Below, piece after piece: positions 1-7,219 of a stretch of 48,681 nucleotides of DNA. Under the pieces are notes generated by a model. The model was not told the DNA's origin, searched no databases, and worked only from the letters and a program-made list of their open reading frames with translations. The position numbers were made by a program, and so were the translations under genes. How positions within the stretch are numbered: the first letter of the stretch is position 1; each line of letters opens with the position of its first letter. This stretch comes from Aromatoleum diolicum (lineage in GTDB: Bacteria > Pseudomonadota > Gammaproteobacteria > Burkholderiales > Rhodocyclaceae): positions 1-48,681 of the forward strand of contig NZ_WTVQ01000036.1 in NCBI RefSeq assembly GCF_012910955.1. Reading direction: 5' to 3'.

Positions 1-109
1 ACCCGGCGCGGTTGAACTCGCGCGTCTCGATCACCCGGCCCGCGCCGTCCGCCACACAGGCGACGAACACGTTCTTTGCCAGATCCACGCCGACCGTCGT
101 AGTATTCAT
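1..109 (-). CDS. IS110-family transposase, N-terminal fragment (runs off the left edge)
   Basis: Read on the minus strand from an ATG at 109, the 36 visible residues begin MNTTTVGVDLAKNVF and continue to the window edge. The V-G-V-D-L-A-K-N-V-F signature with Asp9 is the opening of the RuvC-like DEDD domain of IS110/IS1111 transposases, where this Asp is the first catalytic acidic residue. Nothing shows whether the rest is intact. The element ends somewhere to the right of base 110, inside what is now an open reading frame for a toxin-like protein, so it probably inserted into or next to that gene. IS110 elements lack normal terminal inverted repeats and may carry a structured non-coding end, so I cannot place its exact boundary. 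Confidence 0.8.
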   Translation of the reverse strand, partial: MNTTTVGVDLAKNVFVACVADGAGRVIETREFNRAG

Positions 110-928
110 TTGGACTTCCCCTTTCGCGATCTCAGATTGAACTTCAGCAATTCAATCTTGGCACTTCGATGCCGGGCGGCCAATGCCGCGGGCGGAAGTG
201 GGAAGTCCCTTTGTAGTCAGTATGGCGAGACACAGGTGGAGAATCCGGCACTAGAACGCGCCGTCTGGATTGATATAGGTCGAGGACATATCAAGCAAGG
301 CTGGCCTGATCTGGCCAAGGAATACAAACCCGGTGAGTATGCGACTGACTATGCGAACTTTTCCGACGACATCCGCGCAGCGTTGTCCCCAGCCGGCAGC
401 TCTTGGACCCTCAAGCGCGTCGTGGCCCATGACAAACCACACATGGACACTGGTTCCTATTACAACCGTGAATTGCCGATCGACGGCCACGACCTGCGCG
501 CGGGTTCGTCGGTGAAGGAGCCCTGGAACACCGATGGCGAATACGTCGAACTGCACGTACCGCCCTCCGGACACGCCGTTTGGAAAGAACTCCACGCCCT
601 GCAGGAAAAGGCTGCCGGAACCCCCGTCCCCTATGCAGAAAATCTGAAATATTGGGAGGGCCCCGCCGCCTCTCAGGTATATGAAATCGAGCTAGAAGGA
701 GGAAAGAAGATAGCCGACAAGTGGTATCTGCCCGGCGGCAAGCCGCAGCAGTTCTTCGACCGCGAGCAGCTGAAATTGCTCAAGGCACACGGATTCATAA
801 GCGAACGCAAACCCAGCAATTTCCCCGACTTCGACCCTGCGGTAGGTAACATCGTCCCCAAGGATGGTCCCTATCTTGAAGTCCTCCCCCTCAACACAGC
901 CATTCCGCCCGCGACACCCAGATCATGA
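110..928 (+). CDS. Probable polymorphic-toxin C-terminal domain, N-terminus displaced by an IS110 end
   Basis: An open frame of 272 codons that ends overlapping the next gene by ATGA (925-928). I do not recognise the domain with certainty. The clue is context: a short protein without a start-site ribosome-binding sequence, lying directly before an immunity-like gene, with a second diverged copy of its tail downstream. Roughly the first 40 residues look like read-through of IS110 end sequence, so the ATG at 110 is probably accidental and the native start (perhaps a fusion to a PAAR, Rhs or VgrG-type carrier) has been lost. From about residue 50 the protein is mixed alpha/beta with many Trp, Tyr, His and Asp residues and a hydrophilic, proline-rich tail. 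No signal peptide or membrane segment is visible. It could alternatively be a complete unknown protein beginning at an internal start. The enzymatic activity is unknown. Confidence 0.45.
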   Translation: MDFPFRDLRLNFSNSILALRCRAANAAGGSGKSLCSQYGETQVENPALERAVWIDIGRGHIKQGWPDLAKEYKPGEYATDYANFSDDIRAALSPAGSSWTLKRVVAHDKPHMDTGSYYNRELPIDGHDLRAGSSVKEPWNTDGEYVELHVPPSGHAVWKELHALQEKAAGTPVPYAENLKYWEGPAASQVYEIELEGGKKIADKWYLPGGKPQQFFDREQLKLLKAHGFISERKPSNFPDFDPAVGNIVPKDGPYLEVLPLNTAIPPATPRS

Positions 929-1378
929 TGACCGAGACAGAACTTCAGGAAATCATTGCAAAACAAATGGCCTATTCCAGGGCACGCCGTGCAGAGCAGA
1001 ACGTCGTGCGGACGGACCATGCCGCGCTGCGCAAGGCCTGGCTCAAGCAGCGCTTCGCCTCGTTCGATTACCACGAGTTTCTGCTCCGCCTGCACGAAAA
1101 ATGGCTCGAGTTACTCTACACCGCGCTCGCCAGGCCCGAGGTGCAACGCGACGACCCGGTGAATTACAAGCTCTTCATGGGCCCGGCGAAGAAGATCTTT
1201 GACCGGGCGCCAAAGCCCGGACGACTCGATCCGAAATTCTGGGAGCCGGGCAAGCAAACCGGCTGGGCGCGTTCGATACTCGACTACAAGCGCGACTCCG
1301 GTCTCGATGTGAGTTCGACGTGGGAATGGATGACCGACGACGAACAATCCCGGTTCTTTCCTTTGGGTGGATATATGA
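788..1378 (+). repeat. Direct repeat, copy A (toxin tail plus first half of immunity gene)
   Basis: This stretch and 1830-2419 are nearly identical, offset by 1042 bases (1041 after a one-base deletion in copy B). The repeat starts inside the toxin reading frame and ends inside the immunity gene, after which the copies diverge. Substitutions are scattered and many are synonymous, so copy B is an old duplicate or a related cassette rather than a recent replication error. Confidence 0.85.
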
Positions 1379-1731
1379 GCCAGGTCGCCGATAACATTCG
1401 GCAAACGGTCGACGGCACTTGGTTTATTCGCAGGAGAGGCAACGACGATATTCTGCTTGATGAACTATATACCGGCCCCATCGACTGGCCCGCCAACTGG
1501 ATGGACGAACTGCCGGCTGCAGTTATTGCTGCCGCGCAAGGCTCGGTCTTGGCCCCGCGCGCCAACGTCCCCGCCGGACAACCCTGCCCCGAAGCGGGCT
1601 GGTGGTTCTCGCCGGCCCTGGCGAAAAGCCGGCGCTACTTTAAGCTCGGCGAGATCATGCCCGCGCTCGGCGGTGATTACGGCGACACCTTCTGGCAGTG
1701 GTCGCCGGATCAGGCGGCGCCAACGCTCTAG
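925..1731 (+). CDS. Probable immunity protein (Imm71/Imm72-like) for the preceding toxin
   Basis: A 268-residue cytoplasmic protein whose start overlaps the stop of the toxin-like gene by ATGA, implying coupled translation. The N-terminal half is helical and charged, with repeated Arg/Lys-rich amphipathic stretches. The C-terminal third carries CPEAGWWFSPA near residue 228 and ends in a segment rich in Trp, Gly and Asp (GDYGDTFWQWSPDQ). That ending recalls the Imm71/Imm72 immunity families of polymorphic toxins, an assignment made from memory of the family pattern only. There is no signal peptide. A second, broken copy follows at 1967. Toxin-immunity tandem cassettes of this kind are common at the 3' ends of Rhs, CDI and type VI effector genes. 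Confidence 0.5.
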   Translation: MMTETELQEIIAKQMAYSRARRAEQNVVRTDHAALRKAWLKQRFASFDYHEFLLRLHEKWLELLYTALARPEVQRDDPVNYKLFMGPAKKIFDRAPKPGRLDPKFWEPGKQTGWARSILDYKRDSGLDVSSTWEWMTDDEQSRFFPLGGYMSQVADNIRQTVDGTWFIRRRGNDDILLDELYTGPIDWPANWMDELPAAVIAAAQGSVLAPRANVPAGQPCPEAGWWFSPALAKSRRYFKLGEIMPALGGDYGDTFWQWSPDQAAPTL

Positions 1732-1778
1732 CGGCATGTCCCCCTTATCCCGCAGAGAATCCACCTCTGGGCCGCTAC

Positions 1779-1970
1779 GGCAGCGCGGACCACCTCTTCC
1801 ACCGTGAGCGGCCGGAACCGCTCACGACGCACGGATTCGTAAGCGAACGCAAACCCAGCAATTTCCCCGACTTCGACCCTGCGGTGGGCAACACCGTCCC
1901 CAAGGACGGTCCCTATCTTGAAGTCATCCCCCTCAATACAGCCGTTCCGCCCGCGACACCCAGATCATGA
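1779..1970 (+). pseudogene. Truncated second copy of the toxin C-terminal tail
   Basis: In frame over about 64 codons, this remnant matches the last ~48 residues of the toxin-like protein closely (shared HGF-SERKPSNFPDFDPAVGN block). It remains weakly similar for another 15 residues upstream (LFHRER against FFDREQ). It has no plausible start of its own and overlaps the second immunity copy by ATGA, exactly as in copy A. It looks like an orphan toxin tip of the kind left by cassette exchange at Rhs/CDI-type loci. Confidence 0.6.
1803..1826. repeat. Perfect inverted repeat at the duplication junction
   Basis: A nine-base stem closing a six-base loop, with arms CGTGAGCGG and CCGCTCACG, lying a few bases before the start of direct-repeat copy B. 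No T-run follows on the plus strand, so it is not a typical terminator. It may mark the recombination junction that created the duplicate. Confidence 0.5.
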
Positions 1971-2520
1971 TGACCGAGACAGAACTTCGGGGAATCATCG
2001 CAAAACAAATGGCCTATTCCAGGGCACGCCGTGCAGAACAAAACGTCGTGCGGACGGACCATGCCGCACTGCGCAAGGCCTGGCTCAAGCAGCGCTTTGC
2101 CTCGTTCGACTACCACGAGTTTCTGCTCCGTCTGCACGAGAAATGGCTCGAGTTACTCTACACCGCGCTCGCCAGGCCCGTGGTACAGCGCGACGACCCG
2201 GTGCATTACAGACTCTTCATGGGACCGGCGAAGAAAAACTTTGACCGGGCTCCAAAGCCAGGACGACTCGATCCGAAGTATTGGGAGCCGGGCAGGCAAA
2301 CCGGCTGGGCACGCTCAATACTCGACTACGACCGCGACTCCGGTCTCATGTGAGTTCGACGTGGGAATGGATGACCGACGATGAACAATCCCGGTTCTTT
2401 CCCTTGTGGGGATATATGACAAACGTTGCTCAAAATATTCAGTACACCGTCGACGCAGTGAGCATAGATGAAGCAGTGAGCTTCGCCTCCTCCGGCGTAT
2501 ACGGCATTCAGTTTGACTAA
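1967..2520 (+). pseudogene. Second immunity-gene copy, frameshifted and truncated
   Basis: The start and first 126 codons parallel the gene at 925 with about 90 percent identity. A single G present in copy A is missing between 2347 and 2348, so the frame hits TGA at 2351-2353. In the shifted frame similarity resumes (STWEWMTDDEQSRFFPL) to about 2419, then is lost, and the frame stops at 2520. The conserved C-terminal CPEAGWW and FWQWSPDQ blocks are absent. The product would not be a complete immunity protein. An assembly error could mimic the one-base deletion, but the missing 3' end argues for genuine decay. Confidence 0.7.
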
Positions 2521-2535
2521 ACCCGATCGCGTTAA

Positions 2536-3219
2536 TCAATAGCCACGCTGTCCGGGGATCGGCGCCCGGCGGATGCGGAATTCGGGAGTGAGCCCGATGT
2601 CCCATGTGGCTTCGACCGCCCCGGTGCGCGAGACCGCCACTTTCCGTTCGGTCGCCTCTTCCTTTCCCGCCAGGCGCGGGTGCCAGGCACGGAGGGTGTA
2701 ATCCCCGGGCGGGAGTTCCGTCAGGTTTGCCTTGCCGTCGGCACCGGTCTTGGCAAAGTAGGGGCTGTCCGAGACGTAGACGTAGGCGATCATCCAGTCA
2801 TGGATGTTGCATCCGAGAACCACGGCGCCCGGCTTGTCGAAAAGGACCGGCGAGGCGGGAGTTCCCATATAGAGGGGTAGTTCGAAGTTCTTCGCCGGCG
2901 AGAAGGAGTAGACGTGATGGCGGATGTTGTCCTTGTTGGGGAAATTGACCGCTGTACCGACCTGCACGGGTAGTACGTACGGGATGAATTCCTTGTTGAC
3001 CTGGTCCACGATGATCGTCGCGCTTGCGCCGCCGGCGTTCCCCGCGCTCCTGTTTGCGGGCAGGGCAACGACGACGGCATCGACGACTCCCTTTCCCGTC
3101 TTGTCCCGCACCAGGGCGTGAATTTCTCCGGCGTGCGCCCCGACAGGGCTCAGACAGAAGGTCAATGCGAAACCGGCATGTGCCATCCGGACTCTCAGTT
3201 CGCGCAAGGTGTTTTTCAT
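2536..3219 (-). CDS. Secreted cupredoxin-like protein (methylamine utilization-type)
   Basis: A 227-residue exported protein. Residues 1-30 form a signal peptide ending AHA. The next section is a cupredoxin-like fold: an N-terminal strand block, a NIRHHVYSF segment around residue 104 and a GCNIHDWM segment around residue 138. These supply the His, Cys, His and Met expected of a type-1 copper site. The last ~70 residues resemble a carboxypeptidase-regulatory-like beta sandwich (PPGDYTLRAWHP). Proteins of this make-up are often named methylamine utilization protein, although no methylamine genes are nearby. It is the last gene of a minus-strand trio with an outer-membrane barrel (5 bases upstream) and a GGDEF-EAL protein. 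A periplasmic electron-transfer or copper-sensing role is an inference. Confidence 0.7.
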   Translation of the reverse strand: MKNTLRELRVRMAHAGFALTFCLSPVGAHAGEIHALVRDKTGKGVVDAVVVALPANRSAGNAGGASATIIVDQVNKEFIPYVLPVQVGTAVNFPNKDNIRHHVYSFSPAKNFELPLYMGTPASPVLFDKPGAVVLGCNIHDWMIAYVYVSDSPYFAKTGADGKANLTELPPGDYTLRAWHPRLAGKEEATERKVAVSRTGAVEATWDIGLTPEFRIRRAPIPGQRGY

Positions 3220-3224
3220 ATCTT

Positions 3225-4097
3225 TCAGAACTGGTAAAGATAGGTGGCGCGAACGAGGTTTGCCTCGTAGTCGATCCCGCCCTTTGCACGACTGTCCAGA
3301 TATTCGTAGCCAAGGGTGAAGGAGGCCTGCCCGCCGACGACCCGGCTTACGCCCAGACTCAGGCTACGGGTGATGGCCTTCATCTTGTAAGCAAACCTCC
3401 CCGAGCCGAATACGGGATCTGCGGCAATCGCGCTCGATGCGAGGAAGACTGGAAGATTGCGTCGCGTCGTCGAGACGATATCCCCGTCTCGAATGGTATA
3501 GGCAGCGGAAAATACATATTCCGGATGAATGGCATAATCGCCACCGAAACTCAGGTTTTGACTCGTGAGATCGAACACGTCCGCGGCTATCGCAGGCCGA
3601 AGACGATCGGCGACCGTGTCGGACTCGCGCTGTTCCACCCGGTATGACATCCGTATTCCTGATCTGTCCGACAATCGCTTGGCGATAGCGATTTCCCCAA
3701 GATATAGCCAGCCATCGCGCGGCGCATCGCGGTAGTCGAGGCGAGTCGCAGAGCCGGACAAGCGCAACTCCGGAACGTAGGGACCGAGCCCGAATTTCCA
3801 GCGGTATGCCAGTTCGAGGCCGGCGTTAAGGTTGTTCAAACCTTCGTAGCGCTGGTATGCCGAACCCGACAGAGTGAGGGTCAGCGACAACCGGCCGTTG
3901 TCGGTCAGCTGATACCCCGTGCCAGCCGCGGCGGATACGACCAAGGCGGTATCGCTCTTGATATCCCGGTCGAGCTGCGCCCGTGTGAGGTTGTCGTCAA
4001 AGCGCAGCTCGAGACCGACCTCGTCAAGCCATCCGGCAGAAGCGTCCAGGGCATGCAGCCCCCACACGAACGGCAGTACCCACTTCCATACCGTCAT
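3225..4097 (-). CDS. Predicted outer-membrane beta-barrel protein
   Basis: The start is the ATG at 4097, which overlaps the stop of the upstream GGDEF-EAL gene by ATGA; a longer frame upstream is only overlap. The 290-residue product has a signal peptide ending near DASAGW. About 14 alternating strands follow, rich in Tyr, Arg, Gly and Asp, and the C-terminus ends YLYQF, the terminal-Phe signal used by BAM to insert barrels. No known substrate motif is visible. Its fixed position between a copper-protein-like gene and a c-di-GMP enzyme gene suggests a shared envelope function. Confidence 0.7.
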   Translation of the reverse strand: MTVWKWVLPFVWGLHALDASAGWLDEVGLELRFDDNLTRAQLDRDIKSDTALVVSAAAGTGYQLTDNGRLSLTLTLSGSAYQRYEGLNNLNAGLELAYRWKFGLGPYVPELRLSGSATRLDYRDAPRDGWLYLGEIAIAKRLSDRSGIRMSYRVEQRESDTVADRLRPAIAADVFDLTSQNLSFGGDYAIHPEYVFSAAYTIRDGDIVSTTRRNLPVFLASSAIAADPVFGSGRFAYKMKAITRSLSLGVSRVVGGQASFTLGYEYLDSRAKGGIDYEANLVRATYLYQF

Positions 4098-6610
4098 TGC
4101 CCCTCCTCCTCGGACCGGCGCGCTGCGAAACCGGCCTGATGGTCTGACTCCTCGCGACTCGCAAGCCATTCTTCCAGCTGCCCACCAGGCACTGGCCTGC
4201 AGATATGGTAACCCTGCGCAGCATCACAACCCATCCGGCCGAGCAGTTCAAGTACCGGCGCAGACTCCACGCCCTCAGCCACCACCCGGAGGCCCATGTT
4301 GTGAGCAAGGTCGATCACGGAACGCACGATGCTCATGTCGTCCGGACTAGTGGCCATATTCGTGACAAAGGAACGGTCGATATTCAGCTCCCCCACCGGT
4401 AGCTTCTTGATCAGGGCCAGTGAAGAATAGCCGGTACCAAAGTCGTCGATCGACAGACTGAACCCCATTTTGTGAAGCTGGGCTGACGTGTCGAGAACGC
4501 GTTCGGGATCGTCAATGATGGCGCTTTCCGTGATTTCCAGTGTGAACCAGTCGGGGGACGCGCCGTGACGCTGCAGCAGTTCGCCAAACCGCTCGGGGAG
4601 TCCTGCACTGAGCAGATCTCGCACCGAAAGATTGATTGAAACCGCAATCGCGAGTCCCTGGGCACGCCAGCGGACGGTTTGCGCGAACGCGGCGCCCACG
4701 ACCCAGTGGGTGATGTCACGGATGTATCCGGTCTGTTCCGCGAAGGGGACGAATTCGTCCGGCAGAAGACATGCACGGTCCGGATGTTGCCAGCGAACCA
4801 GCGCTTCGACCTCGCGGACATGGCCGTTGGCGAGATTCACGCGTGGTTGGTAGTACAGGACGAATTCGTTGTTCTCAACGGCGCGGCGCAATTCTGCGGA
4901 CAAGGCGAGCCGACTGTCGATTTCGGGCTCGACATCGAGTTTCGCGTCATACGCTGCACATCCCAGACGCTTTCGTTTCGCATGATACATAGCGGCATCG
5001 GCATGGCTCATGAGCACATGCGGATCTTCCCCATGCTCGGGGAAGGTTGCGACACCAATGCTCCCTTCCACGTCCAGGAGACGCTTTTCGAAGACGACGG
5101 GATCTTCCAGCGCGCGCAGGATTTTTCGTGCGACCTCCTCTGCCATGTCGGTGCTCGCTGCAGGCAAGAGCACTGCGAACTCGTCACCGCCGAGCCGCGC
5201 CGCCGTATCCGAGGCACGGGCGAGCGCGCCTCGCAGGCGCATGCCGACTTCCTGCAGCAGCAGATCGCCGACGTGATGACCGAGCGTGTCATTCACCTCC
5301 TTGAACCTGTTCAGATCCATGAGCATCACACTCACCGGGTGACTGAGCCGCCTCGCAACCCCTATTGCCTGATGCAGCCGGTCATTGAATAAAGCCCGAT
5401 TGGGGAGGCCCGTGAGCGCGTCATGATAGGCCATGGCCTTGATCTGCTGCTCGCGCGCCGAAATCGCCAGCCGCATGTTGTTGAATGCCGAAGCGAGTTC
5501 ACCGAGCTCGTCGGCGCGGGTTTCCGGGGGACCCTGCTCATAATCGCCACGTTCGAGCCGCCGGGCGAACTCCACGAGCGCGGTAACCGGCCTCGAAATG
5601 CTGCGGGCAATCATGACGCTGCCGATGATCGTGCCCCCCAGGCTCAGCGCAGCCAAGGCCAGCAAGGTCATCCTCAACGTACTGAATCGTGCGATCGCCT
5701 CGGCGAGCGATCTCTGCAATACGGCAACGACGCCGCCGTCGGGGCCGAGGGCAAGCGTGGATGCCGATGCGACGTGATGGTCTCCGGACAGGTCGGGGAT
5801 GCTGGCCGCAGCACTCTCCGGCGCGGTCTGCCGGAGCACGCCGAGGAGACGTTCCCGCGACTCCGGGCTCATGGTGCTCGCTGCGACTTGCCAACCATTG
5901 CCCTTCTGCCAGGTCGCAAACGAGACATCCAGCGAAGTGAGCGCCCCGAGTTCGGCTGCGAGCCTAGCGTCGACACTGAAGCCGAGAACGACCCAGCCGA
6001 CCGGTGCAGGCGCAAATACGGGCACCACGACGAGCTGATAGGGCACGCCATCCATCAACTTGATGGCGGATGCATTGCCGCTGGCCGCCGCCTCGTTCAC
6101 CAGTTCGGGAAATACGAAAAGGCTTTCCGCCGACGCCTCACCGGACACGGATGCATCGGCCAGCACCTTGTGATCGAGCGCAACCAGGATCATCTTCGCC
6201 GCACCGATCCGCGATCCGTGATTATTCAGGGCGGACGCCACCGTGGCGCGATCTCCCGTCATGAGCGCCTGACGGAAGGCGAAGTCGGACGTCAGAATGC
6301 TTGCCGCCGTAATCAGCTGCTGTGAGCGCCCGGCCAGGAGACGAAGAAAGATGCGCTCCCCGACCTGAATTTCTTCCCTGATCTTCTGCAATGCGTTGGC
6401 CGAAACGGCACTGTCGATCGCCAGAAAAATAACCAACTGAATCGCGATCAGCAGCAGCGCGACAAAGACGATAACCTGATGCGCGACGACGGTCGCCATG
6501 CTTCCAGGGCGAGCCAAAACGCCGCCGAGGGCAGAACTTACGCCGGACAGCAAAGGACCGATGGCGCTGATGAGCGGTATCCGTTTCCAGGAAGGCATTT
6601 GGCCGACCAT
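4094..6610 (-). CDS. Membrane GGDEF-EAL protein with periplasmic sensor and HAMP (c-di-GMP turnover)
   Basis: Up to 838 residues. A transmembrane helix lies at about 45-65, a periplasmic sensor of CACHE-like make-up at 66-310, a second helix at 314-335, HAMP at 335-390, GGDEF at 394-550 and EAL at 568-820. The diguanylate cyclase motif GGDEF is intact at 474-478, with an RxxD inhibitory site (R465, D468). The phosphodiesterase signature is also intact: EAL at 602-604, NLS at 660, E-I-T-E at 692, DDFGTGYSS at 722 and AEGVE at 778. Both activities are therefore possible, with one probably regulatory. Starts at Met5 (6598) or Met38 (6499) are alternatives and neither has a clear ribosome-binding site. 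It heads the minus-strand trio. Confidence 0.9.
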   Translation of the reverse strand: MVGQMPSWKRIPLISAIGPLLSGVSSALGGVLARPGSMATVVAHQVIVFVALLLIAIQLVIFLAIDSAVSANALQKIREEIQVGERIFLRLLAGRSQQLITAASILTSDFAFRQALMTGDRATVASALNNHGSRIGAAKMILVALDHKVLADASVSGEASAESLFVFPELVNEAAASGNASAIKLMDGVPYQLVVVPVFAPAPVGWVVLGFSVDARLAAELGALTSLDVSFATWQKGNGWQVAASTMSPESRERLLGVLRQTAPESAAASIPDLSGDHHVASASTLALGPDGGVVAVLQRSLAEAIARFSTLRMTLLALAALSLGGTIIGSVMIARSISRPVTALVEFARRLERGDYEQGPPETRADELGELASAFNNMRLAISAREQQIKAMAYHDALTGLPNRALFNDRLHQAIGVARRLSHPVSVMLMDLNRFKEVNDTLGHHVGDLLLQEVGMRLRGALARASDTAARLGGDEFAVLLPAASTDMAEEVARKILRALEDPVVFEKRLLDVEGSIGVATFPEHGEDPHVLMSHADAAMYHAKRKRLGCAAYDAKLDVEPEIDSRLALSAELRRAVENNEFVLYYQPRVNLANGHVREVEALVRWQHPDRACLLPDEFVPFAEQTGYIRDITHWVVGAAFAQTVRWRAQGLAIAVSINLSVRDLLSAGLPERFGELLQRHGASPDWFTLEITESAIIDDPERVLDTSAQLHKMGFSLSIDDFGTGYSSLALIKKLPVGELNIDRSFVTNMATSPDDMSIVRSVIDLAHNMGLRVVAEGVESAPVLELLGRMGCDAAQGYHICRPVPGGQLEEWLASREESDHQAGFAARRSEEEGQ

Positions 6611-6783
6611 CGTTCGGGGTCAGTACTCGAGCGAAGCACTAGCCGAAGCGGTGCTCGCACCTTGGGTCGGGCGATCCCGGCATGCGCCGTACCGTCGGGA
6701 TCATCGTCCTGCGTCGGTTCTAGGCTACCACCATCCTCCGGCTTGGGCGCGAATTTGATCACCGCCGGACGCACTGGTGACAT
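6538..6783 (-). CDS. Possible small upstream ORF with strong ribosome-binding site
   Basis: An 81-codon frame beginning MSPVRPAVIKFAPKPEDGG. Its ATG at 6783 is preceded at good spacing by GGAGGAGGG, a much better Shine-Dalgarno sequence than the GGDEF-EAL gene has. It overlaps the first 73 bases of the longest form of that gene in another frame, or ends 38 bases before its Met38 start. I recognise no family. It may be a leader ORF coupling translation, or the true N-terminus of the sensor protein separated by a frameshift. It could also be a chance ORF. Confidence 0.25.
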   Translation of the reverse strand: MSPVRPAVIKFAPKPEDGGSLEPTQDDDPDGTAHAGIARPKVRAPLRLVLRSSTDPERWSAKCLPGNGYRSSAPSVLCCPA

Positions 6784-7219
6784 GTCAATGTCCCTCCTCC
6801 ATCGATACACCGATCACGTTACGGCTACGGCCTGCAGGAGACGTACCGGCACGCGGCAGCTGACGGCAAAATTCGGACCTCGCTCCAGTTGAAATTTCGC
6901 GGTGATGGGTATCCGGCCGCCGGCTAATTGGTCTATAACACTGAAAACGGCACCAATGCTTACCGCATTACCCGGAAAAAATTTTTTTGATGTTCGAACC
7001 GGATATTTGCTTCACCGCGGCCGATGCCAAACGCCGGTAGCGCGCGAGCACAACTGACAGCTAGTTTGAATATCGAGGTCATTTGACGACGGCCGATCAG
7101 GTCGCGACGAGCAGTGACGTCGGGTGCATCCAGCACGAGTTCTTACGCCAGGATCGGGCACTCAACAACCCAGCGCTGACTGCTTCTGCATGGGAGGCGC
7201 GCGGTGCCGCGAATCAGCG
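6784..7219. other. Intergenic region between divergent GGDEF-EAL and TIR operons
   Basis: About 440 bases with no convincing gene. An A/T tract around 6977-6990 stands out from the GC-rich surroundings and probably belongs to the promoter of one of the divergent operons. I could not find a pair of -35 and -10 boxes that I trust. Confidence 0.4.
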
